This document shows positions 9,311-16,713 of a stretch of DNA of 64,000 nt, in pieces. Every line of letters starts with the position of its first letter. Position 1 is the first letter of the stretch. Location: the NCBI GenBank assembly GCA_002409325.1, contig DHUU01000020.1, positions 96,980 through 160,979 of the forward strand, given 5' to 3'. Source of the DNA: Bacteroidales bacterium UBA5226 (GTDB lineage: Bacteria > Bacteroidota > Bacteroidia > Bacteroidales > UBA932). The position numbers were made by a program, and so were the translations under genes. Under the pieces are notes generated by a model. It worked only from the letters and a program-made list of their open reading frames with translations. It had not been told where the DNA came from and made no database searches.

Positions 9311-9994
9311 TTAAATCCATTCTTCCGATTTCAGGTTTCCCTGTATTGTCAGCATGACTTTTTTCACGGGAATATAACGGGAGCATTTTTCGCGGGCTTT
9401 TTTTACAATTTCCAGCAGCCCCCCGCAACAGGGAACCTCCATGATCAGGACCGTCAATGTCTCAATCCCTGTATTTCCTATCATTTGGGCCAGTTTGTCA
9501 ACGTAGGTATCGCGGTTGGAATCCAGTTTAGGGCAGGCTATGACCAACAGTTTATTCTTTAGGTAACGTGTGTGGAAATCCGGAGCGGTATAAGCGGTAC
9601 AATCGGCAGCCAGCAGCACGTCTGCTCCCTTAAATATGTTGTTGTGCGGGTTGATCAGATGCAACTGAACGGGGAACTGAACGGGTCTCGTGGCAAGCAC
9701 CTGCAATGGTTGCAATTCATTTTTGCCCGGGGGGTTTGACTCATGCTCAGAAAGGGGCTGTAAGGTTCGTTCCAGGACAGCTTTTTCATCAAAGGGCTCG
9801 GCCTCTCTTTCTTCAAGGGATATGGCTCCCTGCGGGCATTCTGGTATACAGGCTCCCAAACCGTCACAATAGTCTTCTCTTAGGATGACGGCTTTACCAT
9901 CAACAATCTGCAAAGCTCCCTCATGGCATCCTGTAACACATATACCACAGCCGTTGCAACGTTTTTCGTCAATTTTGACTATAGTCCTTTTCAT
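9311..9994 (-). CDS. Two-[4Fe-4S] ferredoxin with C-terminal domain, FrdX-like
   Basis: A 227-residue protein. Residues 10-55 hold two 4Fe-4S motifs (CNGCGICVTGC and CDGLGACIPEC). The C-terminal 120 residues form a separate domain with further cysteines (AADCTAY, VIACPK, EVPCCGG). This architecture sits beside hcp in many anaerobes as FrdX, thought to deliver electrons to Hcp. Here it lies 39 bases upstream of hcp on the same strand, so the two are probably co-transcribed. ATG 9994 is preceded by TATATTTG at 10015-10022. Redox partner is inferred from context. Confidence 0.85.
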   Translation of the reverse strand: MKRTIVKIDEKRCNGCGICVTGCHEGALQIVDGKAVILREDYCDGLGACIPECPQGAISLEEREAEPFDEKAVLERTLQPLSEHESNPPGKNELQPLQVLATRPVQFPVQLHLINPHNNIFKGADVLLAADCTAYTAPDFHTRYLKNKLLVIACPKLDSNRDTYVDKLAQMIGNTGIETLTVLIMEVPCCGGLLEIVKKAREKCSRYIPVKKVMLTIQGNLKSEEWI

Positions 9995-10014
9995 GTTACC
10001 TGTTATTTACGCTG

Positions 10015-10022
10015 CAAATATA
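10015..10022 (-). promoter_or_regulatory. -7 element for the ferredoxin-hcp unit
   Basis: On the minus strand TATATTTG matches TAnnTTTG, 20 bases before the ferredoxin ATG. A TTG at 10040-10042 on the same strand is a possible -33 partner with a 17-base spacer. Confidence 0.5.
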
Positions 10023-10043
10023 AGATGCAGGCTGCAGGTCAAT

Positions 10044-10061
10044 TTGTATCATTTGTTACAA
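10044..10061. promoter_or_regulatory. Crp/Fnr-type palindromic operator candidate (HcpR-like)
   Basis: An 18-bp interrupted palindrome of the form TTGTAnCAnnTGnTACAA, with 7 of 9 base pairs matching across the centre (8 of 10 if extended by one base). It lies between the divergent -7 elements at 10015-10022 and 10076-10083 and overlaps the -33 region of the regulator gene. Size and symmetry fit Crp/Fnr family dimers. The adjacent regulator is the obvious ligand, by inference. I found no equally clean copy before hcp itself (9272-9310), only a weak TTGTTA...TTATAA. Confidence 0.5.
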
Positions 10062-10083
10062 AAGGTAAAATAATCTACCTTTG
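10052..10083 (+). promoter_or_regulatory. Promoter of the Crp/Fnr regulator
   Basis: TTTG at 10052-10055, a 20-base spacer, then TACCTTTG at 10076-10083: both elements of the Bacteroidota promoter. The ATG at 10090 follows after 6 bases. Confidence 0.6.
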
Positions 10084-10089
10084 TCCGGT

Positions 10090-10728
10090 ATGGAAGGATT
10101 ATATCAGTCCCTGCTTTTTGAAGGCCTTGACCAACACACGATAGACTGCCTTCTGGGTTACAATGGCCGGGTGCGCAAGTATTCACCAGGAGAGTTGGTG
10201 GCCCTTCAGGGCGATGTCTATAAAGCATTGCTCATTGTAGATAAGGGATTGCTGCGTACAGAAATGACCAATGCAGAAGGGAGCAGAGTCACCCTTGAAG
10301 AGATTATTGCACCGTGTGCCGTAGCCCCTGCTTTCATTTTTGCAACAAACAACTGCCTTCCTGTCAGTATATTTGCGGTCCTGCCTTCCTCTGTGGTATC
10401 CATCCCCAAAAATAAGCTTACAACCATAATGCACAACGACAGTAAGGTCCTTGAAAATTTTCTGCGCATAATCTCCGACAGAAGCAGGTTCCTTTCTGAA
10501 AGACTTCGGTTGCTCAGTTTTGGTACCATTAAAAGCAAACTGAGAAGTTATTTTATAGAATTAACCCGCGACAATGATGGCGGTTCTTTTACCATCCCGC
10601 ATACCCATCAGGAGCTGGCAGATATTTTTGGAGTTACAAGACCTGCCCTTTCCCGTGCTATCAGGCAGCTGGAAGATTCGGGAATCATCAGAAGAAAAGG
10701 GGGACGCAGGTACGAATTGCTTCAATAA
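10090..10728 (+). CDS. Crp/Fnr family transcriptional regulator, probable HcpR-type
   Basis: 212 residues from ATG at 10090; the TTG at 10081 is part of the promoter and is rejected as start. N-terminal cyclic-nucleotide-binding beta-roll (about 1-115, YSPGELVALQGD, LLIVDKG), dimerisation helix, and C-terminal winged helix-turn-helix (THQELADIFGVTRPALSRAIRQ). I see no four-cysteine Fnr cluster set. Divergent orientation to the ferredoxin-hcp pair matches HcpR, the NO-responsive regulator of hcp in many anaerobes including Porphyromonas; that identity is inference from context. It probably also autoregulates through the palindrome at 10044-10061. Confidence 0.85.
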   Translation: MEGLYQSLLFEGLDQHTIDCLLGYNGRVRKYSPGELVALQGDVYKALLIVDKGLLRTEMTNAEGSRVTLEEIIAPCAVAPAFIFATNNCLPVSIFAVLPSSVVSIPKNKLTTIMHNDSKVLENFLRIISDRSRFLSERLRLLSFGTIKSKLRSYFIELTRDNDGGSFTIPHTHQELADIFGVTRPALSRAIRQLEDSGIIRRKGGRRYELLQ

Positions 10729-10916
10729 TTTTCATATTCTTCCCACAACTCAGATTCCATGGTATAAGCGTCCTCAAGAAAGGATTCCAGGTTGTCTTCC
10801 AGAAAGTCAGCAAATTCATCCATCTCCCGGGATTTATCCATAAGAGAAACCTCCCTTGCCGACTGCGCCCGATTCCTGTAATGATCTATGATTGCTCTTA
10901 GTCTCTCTTGTTCCAT
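10722..10916 (-). CDS. Small acidic hypothetical protein
   Basis: A 64-residue open frame rich in Glu/Asp, with two likely helices (MEQERLRAIIDHY and DEFADFLEDNLESF) and many aromatic residues at the C-terminus (LWEEYENY). It starts with ATG, overlaps the last 7 bases of the Crp/Fnr gene tail to tail, and is not antisense to any other gene. Composition looks protein-like but I recognise no family. It may be real or chance. Confidence 0.45.
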   Translation of the reverse strand: MEQERLRAIIDHYRNRAQSAREVSLMDKSREMDEFADFLEDNLESFLEDAYTMESELWEEYENY

Positions 10917-10952
10917 GGTTTAAATTTATGAATAATTCCCGGATATATACGC

Positions 10953-11594
10953 ATGGATTATCTGGAAACAATCATAGATGACCGTGACGCTACCGCCGGT
11001 ACTCCAGAACACAATTTTATTACAGAACACGGCCTTTGTATATTCTTTGAAAAGGATAGAAAAAAATGGATGATCTATACAGGAGCTTCAGTCCCTTTTT
11101 AGAAAATTCCGCTCTGTCCGGTGTCGACATAACGAAGGTGGACCATCTGATACTTTCACACAACCATAATGACCATACATACTGGCGGGCTTGAAGAGTT
11201 TGTTAAAAAACAATTCAAGGGCACAGATTCATATCTCTGACCGTGTAAAAGACAGCACCTGTTCTTCTGGCCGATATTCCTGCATAGTACCCCTTTCCCG
11301 GGGCAAACAGCTATCTGAACTGGACTTACCTTGGCCGGGAGACACAAGATCCGTTCCATCATAAAAATGGGCCTGGTGGTTTTCGGGATTAATGCAGATA
11401 CAGTCATTTCTTCATGCTCCTACAAGGGAATCCTGAACATACCTGAAAGACGGCGCGGCAGAAATTATTGTTTAGTTCTCTAAAATACATATCTTTGCCG
11501 GCCATTGCACCGAGGACAATACCATCAAAGTGCTGAAAAGGGAGCTTGGAGAGCAATTGAACTTTTTCTCACTGGTTACCGTATGTCTTTGTAA
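10953..11594 (+). pseudogene. Decayed metallo-beta-lactamase-fold hydrolase
   Basis: No intact frame, but successive frames read as one MBL-fold protein. The first, from ATG 10953, reads ...TEHGLCIFFEKD... and ends at a stop at about 11099. A shifted frame gives FLENSALSGVDITKVDH, then LSHNHNDH (the HxHxDH zinc motif, about 11157-11175). A CATA duplication near 11172-11179 shifts the frame again to HTGGLEEF. Later pieces APVLLADIPA, GLVVFGINADTVISS with YKGILNI, and GHCTEDNTIKVLKREL match the C-terminal blocks of MBL proteins related to the DHPS-like family. At least three lesions. Region 10917-11636 contains nothing else I can support. Confidence 0.8.
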
Positions 11595-11636
11595 CTTTTT
11601 TACATCTGTTATTTATCTTATAAATACATATTTTTT

Positions 11637-12167
11637 ATGAAAATGATGAGCATTTTATTGAGCTGCACTGCTTTGATAATAACTGCAGGATGCGGGGTGC
11701 AGATCCCGGAATTTAACGTTACCATAGATAACACAGTCAAGGAACTGAACCTGGACCGTTACCTGGGACAATGGTACGAAATTGCACGTTTTGACCACAG
11801 TTTTGAAAGAGGCCTGACAGGTGCAAAGGCCAATTATTCACTCAAGGAGGACGGGACAATCAAAGTACTGAACACTGGCTACAAGAATGGAAAGTACGAC
11901 GAGGCAGAAGCCAAGGCCTTCAGGCCTGACGACAAGTACCCGGGAGCACTCAGGGTATCATTCTTCCTTTTCTTTTATTCTGACTATTGGGTACTGGACC
12001 TGGACGAAAACTACACTTTTGCCCTGATAGGAAGCAAAAAAGCAAAATTCCTGTGGATTCTCTCACGTACTCCTGAAATGGCTCCGGAAGATCTGAACAG
12101 GGTTCTGAACAAAGCTAAATCTTTGGGGTACAAAATCGAAGATCTTATCTGGGTTGAACACAGTTAA
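11637..12167 (+). CDS. Lipocalin family lipoprotein (Blc-like)
   Basis: 176 residues. Signal with lipobox LITAGC, Cys at residue 19, so probably a lipoprotein. The lipocalin GxW signature is clear (YLGQWYEIARFDHSFERGL, about 42-60), followed by beta strands (NYSLKEDGTIKVLNTGY, YWVLDLDENYTFALIGS) and the C-terminal LSRTPEM motif of bacterial Blc. Blc proteins bind lysophospholipids or other hydrophobic ligands at the outer membrane. ATG 11637, with a second ATG at 11643. A second, more diverged lipocalin lies 1.4 kb downstream (13558). Confidence 0.9.
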   Translation: MKMMSILLSCTALIITAGCGVQIPEFNVTIDNTVKELNLDRYLGQWYEIARFDHSFERGLTGAKANYSLKEDGTIKVLNTGYKNGKYDEAEAKAFRPDDKYPGALRVSFFLFFYSDYWVLDLDENYTFALIGSKKAKFLWILSRTPEMAPEDLNRVLNKAKSLGYKIEDLIWVEHS

Positions 12168-12246
12168 CTGAAGATCGGGAAGATTTGCCAACATTTTGTG
12201 GAAATCAGCCATTGTCTGGTTTCTGAATAAACGGGAACTTTGCCTC

Positions 12247-12705
12247 ATGAAAACAATAATAATATTCCTGGCAATGCTCCCAGTGCTGTTAGCTTTTGGC
12301 GACAACGAAGGGGTATCGGAAAACACAAAAGAAAACAAGACGAAGATTATGGAACTCACAAAAGACGAATTCATCAAGCGCGTTTATAACTACGAAGCCA
12401 ATCCCAACGAATGGAAATATGAGGGCGACAAGCCTTGTGTGGTGGACTTCCACGCAACCTGGTGCGCTCCCTGCAAAATGCTTGCACCTTCACTTGAAGA
12501 GCTGAATCAGGAATTCAACGGTCAGATCAATATTTACAAAGTAGATGTTGATAAATCACCCGAACTGGCAGCTATCTTCGGAGTTAGAAGCGTCCCCACT
12601 CTTTTATGGATCCCAATCAATGGGAAACCCAGTATTACCCAGGGTGCTCTGCCAAAAAGCCAGCTTGAATCCATTATTAAGAACACCTTGCTTAAAAAAG
12701 AATAG
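12247..12705 (+). CDS. Exported thioredoxin-fold protein
   Basis: 152 residues from ATG 12247. The frame extends to 12196 but the signal-like segment MKTIIIFLAMLPVLLAFG begins at 12247. The thioredoxin active site WCAPCK lies in VVDFHATWCAPCKM, with the cis-proline loop RSVPTLLW. It likely acts as a periplasmic thiol-disulfide oxidoreductase. An internal ATG before ELTKDEF (about residue 34) could give a cytoplasmic form, so localisation is not certain. It sits between the lipocalin and AraC genes. Confidence 0.88.
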   Translation: MKTIIIFLAMLPVLLAFGDNEGVSENTKENKTKIMELTKDEFIKRVYNYEANPNEWKYEGDKPCVVDFHATWCAPCKMLAPSLEELNQEFNGQINIYKVDVDKSPELAAIFGVRSVPTLLWIPINGKPSITQGALPKSQLESIIKNTLLKKE

Positions 12706-12719
12706 GTTTCGTATCTTTG
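12688..12719 (+). promoter_or_regulatory. Promoter of the AraC-type gene
   Basis: TTG at 12688-12690, a 21-base spacer and TATCTTTG at 12712-12719, followed after 5 bases by the ATG at 12725. The element overlaps the end of the thioredoxin gene, implying independent transcription of the regulator. Confidence 0.5.
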
Positions 12720-12724
12720 CGCAT

Positions 12725-13561
12725 ATGGAATATGCGTGTATTACTCCACTGCAGGGGAGCCTGATTATCACAGATGATTTGCATAAAAGCAAATCACTTC
12801 TGCAAAATAAAGACCTGTATAAGTTCATATGGGTTCTGGAGGGATCACTTGACCTTACTATTGACCACATGGGAGTACACCTGGCAAAAAACCAGGTGAT
12901 ACCCTTATCCAATATTCATCATATCCGCATATCCCGTATTTCTGGCAGATCCATTTCCATCTTTTTCAACAGCAATTTTTATTGCATTTTCAAGTCGGAC
13001 AATGAGGTGTCTTGTAACGGATTCCTTTTTGCGGGTTATTCACATCCCCTGCTCATGCAATTGACGGACATCCAGGCCCTGGCTCTTGAAAGGATCGTTT
13101 CTGATATCCAGCTGGAATACAAAGAAGATGATTCTCTTAAAGAAGAGATGCTTCGACTGCATTTAAAGCGGTTTATCATAGCCTGTACACGTATGGCCAG
13201 GAATAAATACGCCATTGAGCCGGGAAACGAATCTGCCTTTTACCTGTTTCGTAAGTTTGTCATACTTGTGGACGAGAATTTCAAAGAAATGAAGAAAGTA
13301 GGGGATTATGCCCAACTGCTAAACCGGTCACCCAAGACGCTGGCCAACCTTTTTTCCCTGTACAAGCTGCCTGCGCCTCTTAAAATAATTCAGGAACGTA
13401 TAGAGGCAGAAGCAAAACGTTTGTTGCTGTACAGCAATATGAACGCTAAAGAAATTGCCCATATCCTTGGTTTTGAGGAAATTTCTTCTTTCAGCCGCTT
13501 TTTTAAAAGGATTTCCGGAAAAACCATAACAGAATTTCGCAACCTATACAGAGAAAGATGA
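12725..13561 (+). CDS. AraC family transcriptional regulator
   Basis: 278 residues from ATG 12725 (MEYACITPLQ); the longer open frame from 12545 runs inside the thioredoxin gene and is rejected because the promoter element lies just before 12725. The N-terminal half resembles a cupin-like sensor domain (WVLEGSLDLTIDHMG). The C-terminal ~100 residues hold both helix-turn-helix motifs (DYAQLLNRSPKTLANLF and MNAKEIAHILGFEEISSFSRFFKRISG). The following lipocalin gene starts in an ATGA overlap, so the two are coupled and the regulator may respond to the same ligand. Ligand unknown. Confidence 0.92.
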   Translation: MEYACITPLQGSLIITDDLHKSKSLLQNKDLYKFIWVLEGSLDLTIDHMGVHLAKNQVIPLSNIHHIRISRISGRSISIFFNSNFYCIFKSDNEVSCNGFLFAGYSHPLLMQLTDIQALALERIVSDIQLEYKEDDSLKEEMLRLHLKRFIIACTRMARNKYAIEPGNESAFYLFRKFVILVDENFKEMKKVGDYAQLLNRSPKTLANLFSLYKLPAPLKIIQERIEAEAKRLLLYSNMNAKEIAHILGFEEISSFSRFFKRISGKTITEFRNLYRER

Positions 13562-14076
13562 AAAAGATTTTTTGTATCCTGCTAATAGCCTGTACCGGTT
13601 GTATCGAAGAGCCGGTGCCTGCGGAAATAAACACTGTGAAACAGATAGACATTGAGCTTCTTATGGGACATTGGCTTGAACTGGGCCAATGGGGAAGGCC
13701 TGAATATAAACAGGTTGCAGCTGTAAAAATTGATCTTTCTCTAGACGATAAGGATATGATCCGTATGATCATAAATAAAATAAAATTCACTCCCTATGGG
13801 CCATTGAGTAAAAGTAGGGGTAGGGCAACATGGAATCCTGACAATTCAGGTGTGTTCAAATGTGCACTGTTCCTGAATATTTACAGGGACTATTATGTCT
13901 TGTACCTGGATCCTGATAATACAGTTACCCTGATCTGTAACAAAAGAAAAACAAAGTTCTGGGTTTTTTCAAAAAAACCATCCCTGTCTGAAGCGCAGAT
14001 AGCAGGGATCATACAAGCAATGCAGGCTATTGGATTTGATCCTGATAAGTTTAACTGGCACCCTACTTATTTTTGA
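13558..14076 (+). CDS. Second lipocalin-like lipoprotein
   Basis: 172 residues, lipobox LIACTGC (Cys 15). The lipocalin GxW block is present (LLMGHWLELGQW, with W at the right place), followed by strands YYVLYLDPDNTVTLICNKR and the WVFSKKPSLSEAQ tail that aligns by eye with WILSRTPEMAPED of the lipocalin at 11637. It is therefore a diverged paralogue. The four-base ATGA overlap with the AraC gene indicates translational coupling. It overlaps the phosphohexomutase gene tail to tail by 10 bases. Ligand unknown. Confidence 0.8.
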   Translation: MKKIFCILLIACTGCIEEPVPAEINTVKQIDIELLMGHWLELGQWGRPEYKQVAAVKIDLSLDDKDMIRMIINKIKFTPYGPLSKSRGRATWNPDNSGVFKCALFLNIYRDYYVLYLDPDNTVTLICNKRKTKFWVFSKKPSLSEAQIAGIIQAMQAIGFDPDKFNWHPTYF

Positions 14077-15791
14077 AAAGCGGCATGCAGAGCTATCAGT
14101 TTTTTATCCACCAGGCTTTCTGTCTCCAGAAAGGCAGCCTCTGAAACCAGTTTAGAACGTACCCCATAATAGTACTTGATCTTTGGTTCAGTTCCCGAAG
14201 GTCTTACCGTTACAACGGTATTATCGGCACAGATAAACTGCATCACATCTGATTTGGGCAGGTTGATCCGATACCTCAGGTCGCTAACCATGTCAACTGT
14301 TTCACTTCTTTGATAATCGTGAATAAGAACCACGGGTGATCCCAGTAACTGCTGTGGCGGATTCTCCCTCATGCTTTTCATGATGATTTTAATCTGTTCC
14401 ATTCCATCCTTTCCTTTGAGTGTTCTGGAAACCATCCGTTCCTTAAAGAAGCCAAAACGAAGGTATACTTCCTTAAGCAAATCGTACAGCGTTTTTCCTC
14501 GCCCAGCAGCCCAGCAGGCCACCTCGGCCACCAGAACGCTGCTTACCACAGCATCTTTGTCGCGAACAAATTCACCCACATTGAACCCGTAACTTTCTTC
14601 CCCTCCGCATATAAAGACTTTTTTCCCTTCGTTCTTATGGATTACCTGGGCTATGTATTTAAAACCCGTCAGCACGTTGTAACATTCTACATGATAATGA
14701 TCTGCCAGTACCTGTATCAGGTCTGTGGTTACTATGGTTTTTACTACATATTCCTTTCCTTTGAGGCGTCCGGCTTCGTTCCATTTCTCCAGCAGGTAAT
14801 AGGTAAGCAATACGGCTACCTGATTCCCGTTCAACAAAACCATGTCCCCATCCTGATTACGAACAGCTACCCCAATCCGGTCGCTGTCGGGATCGGTGGC
14901 CATAACCAGTTGCGCACCTGTTTCTGTAGCCCTTTTTATAGCCAGTTTCAATGCTTCCGGTTCTTCCGGGTTGGGTGAAACCAAAGTCGGAAAATTCCCG
15001 TCTGTAACCTCCTGTTCCGGGACGCGAAGCAGATTGGTAAAGCCCATCCTTTCCATAGCCATGGGAATAATGTGAACACCTGTCCCATGCAATGGGGTAT
15101 ATACCATTTTGATATCTTTGAACTTATTGATTTCCGTGGGACTCAGATTTACAAGGCTCAGAATGGCATCAAGGTATGCTTTGTCCATTTCTTTACCCAA
15201 TTTGATAATCTTTCCCCCTTCACCCGTGAAACTTACCATATCCGGTGAAGTCACTTCCCTGACCTGGTCTATGATCAGGGCATCATGGGGAGCAACTACC
15301 TGTGCCCCGTCATTCCCATAAACTTTGTATCCGTTGTACTCTTTTGGGTTATGACTGGCTGTGATCATAACCCCAATATGACATTCCAGCTTTCTGACGG
15401 CAAAGCTCAGTTCGGGCGTTGGCCTGAGTGCATCAAAAAGATATACTGTAAAATGATTTGCAGCAAGCACCCGGGCAGTAATGTCTGCAAACTCCCGGGA
15501 CTGGTTTCTGCAGTCATAAGCAATAGCTGCCTTATGCGGACCAGGATATGTTTTTTTAACGTAATTAGCCAATCCCTGCGTGACCATTCCTACGGTATAC
15601 CTGTTCATCCGGTTGGTCCCCACACCCATAACGCCCCTCAATCCCCCGGTACCAAAATCCAGGTTGCGGTAAAATGAATCTTCCAGCAGCACCGGATCTT
15701 CTTTCATGAGTCTGAGAATTTCCGTTCTTGTTTGTTCGTCGTACAAAGGGTTGAGCCATTGCCTGGCTTTATCAACAGTGCTCGTTTCCAT
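14067..15791 (-). CDS. Phospho-sugar mutase (phosphoglucomutase/phosphomannomutase)
   Basis: 574 residues from ATG 15791 (METSTVDKARQW); the frame extends upstream only via a TTG. Alpha-D-phosphohexomutase motifs: phosphoserine loop TASHNPKEYNGYK, metal loop DPDSDRIGVAV, sugar loop GGEESYGF and phosphate-binding RPSGTEPKIKYY. The length and GTGGLRG N-terminus match the PgcA/PGM2 subgroup, which interconverts glucose/mannose 1- and 6-phosphate in the cytoplasm. It starts 7 bases after the RmlD-like gene, forming a nucleotide-sugar supply pair. Confidence 0.94.
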   Translation of the reverse strand: METSTVDKARQWLNPLYDEQTRTEILRLMKEDPVLLEDSFYRNLDFGTGGLRGVMGVGTNRMNRYTVGMVTQGLANYVKKTYPGPHKAAIAYDCRNQSREFADITARVLAANHFTVYLFDALRPTPELSFAVRKLECHIGVMITASHNPKEYNGYKVYGNDGAQVVAPHDALIIDQVREVTSPDMVSFTGEGGKIIKLGKEMDKAYLDAILSLVNLSPTEINKFKDIKMVYTPLHGTGVHIIPMAMERMGFTNLLRVPEQEVTDGNFPTLVSPNPEEPEALKLAIKRATETGAQLVMATDPDSDRIGVAVRNQDGDMVLLNGNQVAVLLTYYLLEKWNEAGRLKGKEYVVKTIVTTDLIQVLADHYHVECYNVLTGFKYIAQVIHKNEGKKVFICGGEESYGFNVGEFVRDKDAVVSSVLVAEVACWAAGRGKTLYDLLKEVYLRFGFFKERMVSRTLKGKDGMEQIKIIMKSMRENPPQQLLGSPVVLIHDYQRSETVDMVSDLRYRINLPKSDVMQFICADNTVVTVRPSGTEPKIKYYYGVRSKLVSEAAFLETESLVDKKLIALHAAFQK

Positions 15792-15798
15792 ATCTGAG

Positions 15799-16653
15799 TT
15801 ATATGATGTTTTCAATTCCTTCCTGCCAGTGGGGGATTACAATACCAGTCAGCTGTGCCATCTTTTCAGGGTTCATTACTGTGTAGACAGGTCTCGGTGC
15901 CCCTCCCGGCACCTCGGTATACATGGGCAGAACCAGTGCCGGAGACGCTTTTGGATCGTTTCTGAGAATCATCTCCCGGATTCTGCAGGCAAAGGCATAA
16001 CGGGTGCAGCCTCCTCCTGTGTTGGTGAAATGAAACAGTCCATAATGTACTTTTGCCCCTATCAGGGCAAACAGGCCGTTGACCAGATCATGCGCATAGG
16101 TGGGAGAATTAGTCTGTAGTGTATCTACATACAGGGGTTCTGACTGTGTGCGAAGCAACCCGGGTATTGCAGCAAGAAAATTCCGGGAATGGCGGGAATA
16201 AACCCAGCTGGTACGCACGACAATCCCCCGGGGGTAAGACAGGACTATGAGTTCCCCTGCCCTTTTTGAAGCTCCGTATGTGTTTACCGGAGCCGGAAGA
16301 TCATCTTCTGTATAAGGTGTTCTTTTGGTTCCGTCAAAAACGTAATCGGTTGACAAATGAATGAGGGTTGTTCCCGCTTTCCCACAGGCCTCTGTCATTC
16401 CCTCCAGGCAATCAGCATTCAGCAAAAACGCTGCTCCGGGTTCTTTCTCGGCCTGGTCAACATGAGTAAAGGCTGCTGTATTAATTAAATAATCAGGCTT
16501 CAGGGATAAAACACAATCCATAAGAGCCTGTTTATCAAGTATATTCAATTCATAACGTGAATAAGGTGTCAATTCCATCTGGTTTTGCACGGGGGCCAGC
16601 TGTTGAACTATCCTGCCTACGCCCCCGTTGGCTCCGGTAAGAACTACTTTCAT
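15799..16653 (-). CDS. RmlD-type NAD(P)-dependent sugar reductase (dTDP-4-dehydrorhamnose reductase family)
   Basis: 284 residues; N-terminal nucleotide-binding TGANGGVG, then LINTAAFTHVDQAE, the catalytic YxxxK in TYGASKRAGE and STDYVFDG, all hallmarks of RmlD/RfbD. It would reduce dTDP-4-keto-rhamnose to dTDP-rhamnose for surface polysaccharide. The other rml genes are not in the window, so assignment to dTDP-rhamnose specifically rests on family alone. A -7 element (16658-16665) lies 4 bases before the ATG. Confidence 0.87.
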   Translation of the reverse strand: MKVVLTGANGGVGRIVQQLAPVQNQMELTPYSRYELNILDKQALMDCVLSLKPDYLINTAAFTHVDQAEKEPGAAFLLNADCLEGMTEACGKAGTTLIHLSTDYVFDGTKRTPYTEDDLPAPVNTYGASKRAGELIVLSYPRGIVVRTSWVYSRHSRNFLAAIPGLLRTQSEPLYVDTLQTNSPTYAHDLVNGLFALIGAKVHYGLFHFTNTGGGCTRYAFACRIREMILRNDPKASPALVLPMYTEVPGGAPRPVYTVMNPEKMAQLTGIVIPHWQEGIENII

Positions 16654-16657
16654 ATTG

Positions 16658-16665
16658 CAAAGGTA
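16658..16665 (-). promoter_or_regulatory. -7 element of the rmlD-like gene
   Basis: TACCTTTG on the minus strand, 4 bases before ATG 16653. It is paired with a divergent element at 16701-16708 for the glycosyltransferase. Confidence 0.5.
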
Positions 16666-16700
16666 TTAAAAATGAAGGTACACAGTACACTGCACTTGAC

Positions 16701-16708
16701 TATCTTTG
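16701..16708 (+). promoter_or_regulatory. -7 element of the GT39-type gene
   Basis: TATCTTTG ends 5 bases before ATG 16714. I see no good -33 element 20 bases upstream. Confidence 0.4.
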
Positions 16709-16713
16709 TTTGA

